From positions 1 through 9,184 of the forward strand of contig JASHQN010000080.1 in NCBI GenBank assembly GCA_030039135.1: 9,184 bases of DNA, written 5' to 3'. Each line of letters starts with the position of its first letter. Within the stretch, counting starts at the first letter, position 1. Source of the stretch: Thermoplasmata archaeon (GTDB lineage Archaea > Thermoplasmatota > Thermoplasmata > Lutacidiplasmatales > UBA184). Below the pieces are notes generated by a model. It had not been told where the DNA came from, did no database searches, and was given only the letters and a program-made list of their open reading frames with translations. This document shows, piece after piece, positions 5,218 to 9,184 of this stretch. The translations under genes and the position numbers were made by a program.

Positions 5218-6233
5218 CAGTACACCCCCCCACGAACGCCGCCGACAGGGGCGGGGGCAGCTCCGCTGGTGAGGTCCTCCCCTCGAATTCTCGAGCCCGT
5301 CTTCTGGAGGAAAACATCGTCCAGGGTCGGGGCGGCAAGGCTGATCGAGTCAAGGCGGACACCGACGCCTCGGAAGAGCGTCACAATTTCTGGGACCAGT
5401 CGGCTCGCTTGCCGAGCGTAGACGACAAGCCCGCTGTCGGCCTCGACGACCTTTCCAACCCCCGGAAGGGCCCGCAGGCGACCCTCGAGCGCTTCCCTCG
5501 CACCGGCCCCCGCGTCTGGGTCCGGGGTCAGAATGATGGCCTCTCCGCCGATCTGCTCCTTGAGGTCGGCCGGTGACCCGCTCGCCACGATCTTGCCGCG
5601 GTCGATGATGGAGAGCTCACGGCACAGCTTGTCGGCCTCCTCGAGGTACTGGGTCGTTAGGAATACGGTCGTGCCTTCCTCCTTGTTCAGCTTCGACAGG
5701 TACCCCCATACCTTGGCCCGGGATTGGGGATCGAGACCCGTGGTGGGCTCGTCAAGGAACACCAGTCTCGGTCGATGGACCAGGGCGGCGGCGAGAGCCA
5801 GTCGCCGCTTCATGCCGCCCGAGTACTGCCGGGCTTTCCGGTCGGCGGCCTCCTTGAGTTCCATCAGGTCGAGTAATTCCTCGACTCGACTCTGAAGTGC
5901 CGGCCCCTGCATCCGCTGGAGGTGGCCCTGGAACAGGAGGTTCTTCCGACCCGAGAGGTCGCCGTCAACGACCGTCTCCTGGGATTGAACTCCGATGATC
6001 CTACGAATCCCATCGGGGTCTTGCTCAAGATCGTGCCCGCCGATGGTGACCGAGCCGGAGGTCTTGCGGAGCAAGGTCGAGAGGACCTTGATGGTCGTAC
6101 TCTTCCCCGCCCCGTTCGGACCTAGGAAACCGAAGAACTCGCCCTCCGGAACCCGAAACGAGATACCATCGATGGCCCTGGTCCCGCTGGCGTACACTTC
6201 GACGAGGTCCTCTACCACGATGATGTCCGACAT
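5217..6233 (-). CDS. ABC exporter ATP-binding subunit (DrrA-like)
   Basis: This is a 338-residue cytoplasmic ATPase that powers the ABC-2 permease downstream. Motifs appear in order: Walker A GPNGAGKST (38-46), a Q-loop around Gln83/Gln85 (IGVQSQE), the signature YSGGMKRRL (137-145), Walker B RLVFLDEP (156-163, catalytic Glu162), and D-loop GLDP (166-169). The H-loop position reads TTQYLEEAD (193-201), with Gln195 in place of His, a known trait of the daunorubicin-resistance (DrrA) subfamily. Residues about 230-320 form the C-terminal domain of that subfamily, ending with the conserved APTLDDVFLQKTG. A further 20-residue Gly/Ala-rich tail follows. The start ATG at 6233 lacks a strong Shine-Dalgarno sequence. 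The promoter lies in the divergent region shared with the TetR gene, and control by that regulator is likely. Confidence 0.94.
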   Translation of the reverse strand: MSDIIVVEDLVEVYASGTRAIDGISFRVPEGEFFGFLGPNGAGKSTTIKVLSTLLRKTSGSVTIGGHDLEQDPDGIRRIIGVQSQETVVDGDLSGRKNLLFQGHLQRMQGPALQSRVEELLDLMELKEAADRKARQYSGGMKRRLALAAALVHRPRLVFLDEPTTGLDPQSRAKVWGYLSKLNKEEGTTVFLTTQYLEEADKLCRELSIIDRGKIVASGSPADLKEQIGGEAIILTPDPDAGAGAREALEGRLRALPGVGKVVEADSGLVVYARQASRLVPEIVTLFRGVGVRLDSISLAAPTLDDVFLQKTGSRIRGEDLTSGAAPAPVGGVRGGVY

Positions 6234-6260
6234 GGTCCGAATCTGTTCCGCCGACCGTGA

Positions 6261-6278
6261 GATACGGTCGTATCCTAT
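6261..6278. promoter_or_regulatory. Putative TetR operator 1 (exporter side), GATAC-N4-GTATC
   Basis: An inverted repeat GATAC-GGTC-GTATC (6261-6274) is followed by CTAT at 6275-6278. The 14 defined positions GATAC-N4-GTATCCTAT are identical to operator 2, whose start is exactly 37 bp away. The right arm runs into ATATAGG on the minus strand, the candidate TATA box for the exporter genes. Binding there would block TBP/TFB or polymerase on that side. Confidence 0.65.
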
Positions 6279-6282
6279 ATGG
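6275..6282 (-). promoter_or_regulatory. Candidate TATA box of the ABC exporter genes
   Basis: On the minus strand the element reads CATATAGG. Its centre lies about 45 nt upstream of the ATPase ATG (6233), predicting a start near 6252-6254 and a leader of about 19 nt. It overlaps the right arm of operator 1. The ATPase has only a weak Shine-Dalgarno match, so the leader function is uncertain. Confidence 0.5.
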
Positions 6283-6291
6283 GCAATCGAC

Positions 6292-6298
6292 CTATAAG
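6292..6298 (+). promoter_or_regulatory. Candidate TATA box of the TetR gene
   Basis: CTATAAG lies about 44 nt before the GTG start. Archaeal spacing predicts transcription from about 6320, giving a leader of about 19 nt that contains the AGGAGG ribosome-binding site. It overlaps operator 2. Confidence 0.55.
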
Positions 6299-6315
6299 AT
6301 ACTGTGGTATCCTAT
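6294..6315. promoter_or_regulatory. Putative TetR operator 2 (regulator side), GATAC-N4-GTATC
   Basis: The extended palindrome is ATAAGATAC-TGTG-GTATCCTAT, in which 8 of 9 arm positions pair. It is the better of the two sites. Its left arm overlaps the plus-strand TATA element CTATAAG (6292-6298), so a bound regulator would compete with initiation of its own gene. Size and symmetry suit a TetR-family dimer. Confidence 0.68.
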
Positions 6316-6326
6316 GACCGACGCCT

Positions 6327-6332
6327 AGGAGG
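6327..6332 (+). promoter_or_regulatory. Strong Shine-Dalgarno site deciding the GTG start of the TetR gene
   Basis: AGGAGG lies 6 nt before the GTG at 6339. It is one of the clearest ribosome-binding sites in the window and fixes this non-ATG start. Confidence 0.8.
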
Positions 6333-6338
6333 ACGCTC

Positions 6339-6947
6339 GTGAAGCCTACCCGGTCGACCCTGGCTCGCAAGGCCGCTCGCGCCGGCTCGAGGCGGCGGGG
6401 GGCCCCGCTCGAGGACGCCCTTCTCGAGGCAGCGTGGGCCGAGCTCCTGGCCGTGGGTTACCGAGACCTCACCATGGAAGGGATTGCACGGCGGGCCGGA
6501 ACGAGCAAGCCGGTGATCTACCGAAGGTGGCCGAGTCGCGTGGAGGTCGTGATCGCCGCCTTGCTACGACGGTCTAGTTCGCTGGTCGATCGCATTCCTG
6601 ACACCGGCTCGCTTCGGGACGATACTCTTTCGGTCCTGAGGCACATGAATCGACGGTTTTCCGATATACCGGCGAGGGCTCGCCGCGGGCTCATTGCCGA
6701 CGCCTTTGCGGAGGTGAATCTCCTCGAACACGGTTCGGCTCGTGAGGTCATGCCCAGGATCATGAGGGTGATTCTCGAACGAGCAGCGAATCGGGGAGAG
6801 ATCCCCCGTGCGAAGATCCCCCCGCGCATCGTTCGACTTCCCGCGGACCTCGTGCGTCACGAAATGATGCTCTCGGATGCCCCCGTCCCGGAGGAAGCGC
6901 TCGCCGAAATCGTCGACGAGATCTTCCTCCCCCTCGTCCGAAAATGA
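6339..6947 (+). CDS. TetR/AcrR-family transcriptional regulator
   Basis: This 202-residue protein has the size and layout of TetR repressors. The DNA-binding domain is at about 22-70: LEDALLEAAWAELLAVGYRD (24-43), then LTMEGIARRAGTSKPVIYRR (44-63) as the helix-turn-helix, followed by WPSRVEVV. The rest, about 75-202, is a helical ligand and dimer domain with no conserved motif, as is normal. The first 20 residues are a basic extension. The start is GTG at 6339, fixed by the AGGAGG site. It is divergent from the DrrAB-like exporter across 105 bp carrying two matching palindromes. The family usually represses the adjacent exporter until a ligand binds, so control of itself and the exporter is the likely role. 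The ligand is unknown. Bacterial-type regulators like this are common in archaea, probably by transfer. Confidence 0.92.
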   Translation: MKPTRSTLARKAARAGSRRRGAPLEDALLEAAWAELLAVGYRDLTMEGIARRAGTSKPVIYRRWPSRVEVVIAALLRRSSSLVDRIPDTGSLRDDTLSVLRHMNRRFSDIPARARRGLIADAFAEVNLLEHGSAREVMPRIMRVILERAANRGEIPRAKIPPRIVRLPADLVRHEMMLSDAPVPEEALAEIVDEIFLPLVRK

Positions 6948-7058
6948 ACGGCAGCTGAGAAGCCCTGGGTCGGCCTCAATTCGCGGACACTTCGGGCGGA
7001 GCCGGGCGCGGAAAGGCAGAAAGGGACGGATTCGATCGAGGCGACGATCCGAGCGGGT

Positions 7059-7448
7059 ATGAGCAACTCCGAACAGGGGATCGGGACTCCGGCTTCCCGG
7101 CGAATCGATGGGCGGATCCGCGAACTGGGAGGGTGGCGCGGGGAGACCCTGGCCCGGATGCGGGCGCTGATCCTGGAGGCCGACCCCGAGATGATCGAGG
7201 AATGGAAGTGGGAGGTTCCCGTCTGGTCGCACCATGGGATCGTCTGCACCGGGGAGACGTACGCGAAGGTCGTGAAGCTCACGTTCGCCCGGGGCGCCGG
7301 GATCCCTGACCCCGCTCACCTGTTCAACTCCAGCCTGGGCGGCAAGACGCGACGGGCGATCGACATCCATGAAGGGGAGAAGGTCGACGCGGACGCGTTT
7401 CGGGCGCTCGTGAGGGCCGCGGTCGCCGAGAACGGCGCGTCGGTGTAG
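7059..7448 (+). CDS. DUF1801 (YdhG/YdeI-like) domain protein
   Basis: This is a 129-residue single-domain soluble protein with no signal peptide or membrane segment. The match to DUF1801 rests on GGWRGETLARMRALILEADP (24-43), IEEWKWEVPVWSHHGIVC (46-63, the E-W-K-W-x-x-P-V-W core), YAKVVKLTFARGAGIPDP (68-85) and a terminal segment with RRAIDIHEGEKVDADAFRAL. The family has a frataxin-like fold. Bacillus YdhG has been linked to iron delivery, but most members have no known function and none is proposed here. The ATG at 7059 starts 111 nt after the TetR stop. That gap has no clear promoter, so it could be read from the TetR promoter or have its own. The ribosome-binding site is weak (GAGCGGGT directly before ATG). 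Confidence 0.85.
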   Translation: MSNSEQGIGTPASRRIDGRIRELGGWRGETLARMRALILEADPEMIEEWKWEVPVWSHHGIVCTGETYAKVVKLTFARGAGIPDPAHLFNSSLGGKTRRAIDIHEGEKVDADAFRALVRAAVAENGASV

Positions 7449-7811
7449 CAGCGGCAGGCCCGGAGGAGTCTGGAACCGCGCGAGCCTCGCGCCGTAAGGG
7501 TCTTGTCTCGGGGCCCCCCGACGCAGGGGACGGCCTCCTCCGCAGCGGAACCGAGCGCGCCATTCCCTCGATCTTCCCCGAACGGCTGCCCGAGGTCGCG
7601 GAGCGCGCCCACCGTCTCCGCCGCTCTTGCGGGTCGGTTACACGGTTCGGTCGCATCGTACCCCGACGGGGGGTCAATGACCGGTTTCGCAAGCGACGCT
7701 GTCGAAACCGGTCGGTTCGGCGCCCGTTCGACCTGTTGGCGGAATCGCCCTGACGCGGGGTTCTAGTCCGACGACCCCCTTCCGATACCTGGGAGAAATC
7801 CCGAGGAACGG
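7449..7811. other. 363-nt gap without a recognisable gene, rich in palindromes
   Basis: No reading frame here has homology or a credible start. The stretch contains several inverted repeats: CGGAGGAG (7461-7468) with CTCCTCCG (7535-7542), enclosing GCGCG-AGCCT-CGCGC (7478-7492); ACCCC-GACGG-GGGGT (7660-7674); the odd palindrome GGTCA-A-TGACC (7672-7682); and the 11-bp hairpin at 7679-7713. Just before the next gene, GGGA-GAAA-TCCC (7791-7802) forms a small hairpin with a GNRA-type loop. No TATA box is obvious. It could hold a structured RNA, operators for the next gene, or only GC-rich chance repeats. Confidence 0.5.
7679..7713. repeat. Perfect 11-bp inverted repeat (hairpin) GACCGGTTTCG / CGAAACCGGTC
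   Basis: The arms at 7679-7689 and 7703-7713 pair perfectly and are separated by 13 nt. Each arm contains the hexamer ACCGGT. It is the strongest hairpin in the gap between the DUF1801 gene and the hypothetical gene. No T-run follows on either strand, so it is not a plain terminator. Confidence 0.7.
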
Positions 7812-8240
7812 ATGGAGATGGGCGCGATGGGGCCCGAGGCGGCGATGGTGAGCTACAAAATGTCGGCCATGAGCGGCCTGCGAGCCTACGCGACGCTCGA
7901 ACAGGTCGATGAGTTCAGCCTCTACGCGGGGCTCGCACGGGAAACCGCGCGACGGAACGAAGAGCTGGGCGCCTGGGCTCCTCGGCCCCTGGGGGCTATC
8001 CAGCGGCTCGTCGCCATGCTGCGGCGGGAGAGGGCCCGCGGCTCACGGCGGGCCCCGAAGTCTGCGGTCGGCGCTGCGGTGGTCAGCATGGCCCGGGCGT
8101 CCGGCCGGGCGCAAACGGCCGGCTCGATCTCGTCGCTACCGGTCGCGCGCCCGGAGCGGCCCTCCCTCACCCCGGGGGTGCGCGCGGAGGAACGACCGCT
8201 CGCGTTCCTTCCGGCAACGTACGGCAAGGTGGACGACTGA
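7812..8240 (+). CDS. Hypothetical protein, 142 residues, not recognised
   Basis: I do not recognise this protein. It starts at ATG 7812 with a GAGGA ribosome-binding site at 7803-7807, and it ends 28 nt before the convergent GAPDH stop. Codon third positions in the first half are strongly G/C while second positions are mixed, which favours real coding over a chance frame. Residues 1-20 contain six Met, so the true start could be an internal one (residues 3, 6, 12, 17 or 20). Residues about 22-75 look helical and charged (LRAYATLEQVDEFSLYAGLA at 23-42, with an Arg-rich stretch at 69-80). The remainder is Ala/Arg/Ser/Pro-rich and probably flexible. No signal peptide, membrane segment or zinc motif is visible. 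A non-coding stretch remains possible, mainly for the C-terminal half. Confidence 0.55.
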   Translation: MEMGAMGPEAAMVSYKMSAMSGLRAYATLEQVDEFSLYAGLARETARRNEELGAWAPRPLGAIQRLVAMLRRERARGSRRAPKSAVGAAVVSMARASGRAQTAGSISSLPVARPERPSLTPGVRAEERPLAFLPATYGKVDD

Positions 8241-8268
8241 GCCTCTCCGGACGGGCGGGCGACCTCAC

Positions 8269-9184
8269 CTATAGCCGCGCGGCGAACAGCTTGATCAGAT
8301 CCCGGCAGCGACACGAGTAGGCCCACTCGTTGTCGTACCACGCGAGGACCTTGAGGCAGTTCGAGCCGACGACGCGGGTGGAGCTCGCGTCGACGATGCC
8401 GGAGCGCGAGTCGCCCCGAAAGTCCACGGAAACGAGCTCCTCCTCGGTGTAGCCGAGGATTCCCCTCATCGGGCCCTCGGCTGCCCGCTGGAACGCGGCA
8501 TTGACCTCTGCGACAGTGACCGGTCGTCCCGTAATGACCGTCAGATCCACCAGGCTGACGTTCGGCGTGGGTACTCGCAGAGAGTACCCGTCGAGCTTGC
8601 CTTTCAGTTCCGGTATGACCAGGTGCAGTGCCTGGGCGGCGCCGGTGGTCGTGGGAATCATCGACAGCGCGGCGGCGCGTGCGCGGCGCAGGTCCTTGTG
8701 CGGCAGGTCGAGCAGCCGCTGATCGTTCGTGTAGGAGTGGACCGTGGTCATCATCCCGGCGGTGATCCCGAAGTCGTCCAGGATCACTTTGGCCACCGGT
8801 GCGAGGCAATTCGTCGTGCAGGATGCGTTCGAGATGACGTGATGCTTCGCCGGGTCGTACGTGCGATCGTTCACGCCGAGAACGAGCGTCGTGTCGGGAT
8901 CCGTGGCGGGCGCCGAGATCAGGACCTTCTTTACGGGGCCCCGAAGGTGCTTGCGCGCCTCGGGACCCTTGGTGAACAGCCCGGTGGACTCCACCACGAT
9001 GGACGCCCCAACCGATGCCCAGTCCAGCTCCGCCGGAGCCTTGCCTCGGAAGACCTGGAAGCTCTTGCCATCCACCGAAATCGTATCGTCGGTGTGCGTG
9101 ATCTGGTTCGGAAGATTGCCGAGAATCGAATCATATTTCAGCAAGTGGGCGAGCGTCCTCGCGTCGGTAATGTCGTTGACCGCG
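8269..9184 (-). CDS. gap: Glyceraldehyde-3-phosphate dehydrogenase, bacterial-type class I, N-terminus beyond the window
   Basis: The frame is open to the right edge and ends at TAG 8269-8271, giving about 304 of roughly 335 residues; only the N-terminal part of the NAD-binding domain is missing. The visible part begins VNDITDARTLAHLLKYDS, the class I pattern. The active site SNASCTTNCLAP holds the catalytic Cys. The partner His lies in TTVHSYTNDQ, followed by LLDLPHKDLRRARAAA, where the Leu-Pro pair marks NAD rather than NADP preference. RVPTPNVSLVDLT and LAWYDNEWAYS near the end complete the signature. The enzyme oxidises and phosphorylates glyceraldehyde-3-phosphate in glycolysis and works in reverse in gluconeogenesis. 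Most archaea use the unrelated class II enzyme, so this gene was probably acquired from bacteria. The TTG at 9142-9144 falls inside the conserved AHLLKYDS motif and is not the start. Its promoter is outside the window. Confidence 0.96.
   Translation of the reverse strand, partial: AVNDITDARTLAHLLKYDSILGNLPNQITHTDDTISVDGKSFQVFRGKAPAELDWASVGASIVVESTGLFTKGPEARKHLRGPVKKVLISAPATDPDTTLVLGVNDRTYDPAKHHVISNASCTTNCLAPVAKVILDDFGITAGMMTTVHSYTNDQRLLDLPHKDLRRARAAALSMIPTTTGAAQALHLVIPELKGKLDGYSLRVPTPNVSLVDLTVITGRPVTVAEVNAAFQRAAEGPMRGILGYTEEELVSVDFRGDSRSGIVDASSTRVVGSNCLKVLAWYDNEWAYSCRCRDLIKLFAARL

Noticed and set aside
4519..5421. A 300-codon plus-strand frame across the exporter genes
   Set aside because: It is antisense to the ABC permease and ATPase; composition is rich in charged residues without motifs.
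6564..7370. A 268-codon minus-strand frame across the TetR and DUF1801 genes
   Set aside because: Both plus-strand genes have family motifs and credible starts; the antisense product has none.
7754..7780. A tRNA-like T-arm (GGGGTTCTAGTCC followed by CCCC)
   Set aside because: The T-stem does not pair in the 5-7-5 pattern and no acceptor, D or anticodon arm fits around it.
7922..8809. A 295-codon minus-strand frame overlapping GAPDH
   Set aside because: It is a shifted-frame shadow of GAPDH on the same strand and has Arg-rich composition without domains.
1..9184. CRISPR array, insertion sequence or transposase
   Set aside because: No regularly spaced direct repeats, no transposase-like frame and no terminal inverted repeats flanked by target duplications were seen.

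Overview
The window is high-GC DNA from an archaeon. The diagnostic block is a minus-strand set of genes found together in archaea: RNA polymerase subunit Rpo7, Spt4 (RpoE2), GTP-dependent dephospho-CoA kinase (DUF359), ribosomal protein eS24 and ribosomal protein eS31 (S27ae). The high GC content, a secreted sedolisin-type (S53) protease precursor and several bacterial-type accessory genes suggest an uncultured Thermoplasmatota-like lineage, possibly acid-adapted. That placement is inference; the archaeal assignment itself is firm.

Layout. At 1-715 (minus) lies the N-terminal part of a secreted S53 peptidase precursor that continues past the left edge and has no annotated reading frame of its own because it is open to the edge. 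At 1004-2129 (plus) are two overlapping GNAT acetyltransferases. At 2170-4275 (minus) the information-processing cluster is transcribed in the order rpo7, spt4, dephospho-CoA kinase, eS24, eS31. All four junctions overlap (4, 35, 11 and 4 nt), and a TATA element sits about 27 nt before the rpo7 ATG, which suggests a leaderless message. At 4441-6233 (minus) is a two-gene DrrA/DrrB-like ABC exporter, and divergent from it at 6339-6947 (plus) is a TetR-family regulator. DUF1801 follows at 7059-7448 (plus), then a 363-nt palindrome-rich gap, an unrecognised small protein at 7812-8240 (plus), and at 8269-9184 (minus) a bacterial-type (class I) NAD glyceraldehyde-3-phosphate dehydrogenase cut by the right edge.

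The regulatory highlight is the 105-bp divergent region between the exporter and the TetR gene. It holds two copies of GATAC-N4-GTATCCTAT in the same orientation, exactly 37 bp apart. Each overlaps a candidate TATA box, one for each direction. This is most simply read as a regulator that represses both its own gene and the exporter.

The protein-level highlight is that three members of the cluster (Rpo7, eS24, eS31) each carry a C-terminal tail rich in Ala, Pro and Lys beyond the conserved core, whereas Spt4 and the kinase do not. I saw no CRISPR array, insertion sequence, rRNA or convincing tRNA. No wholly new multi-gene system is evident.
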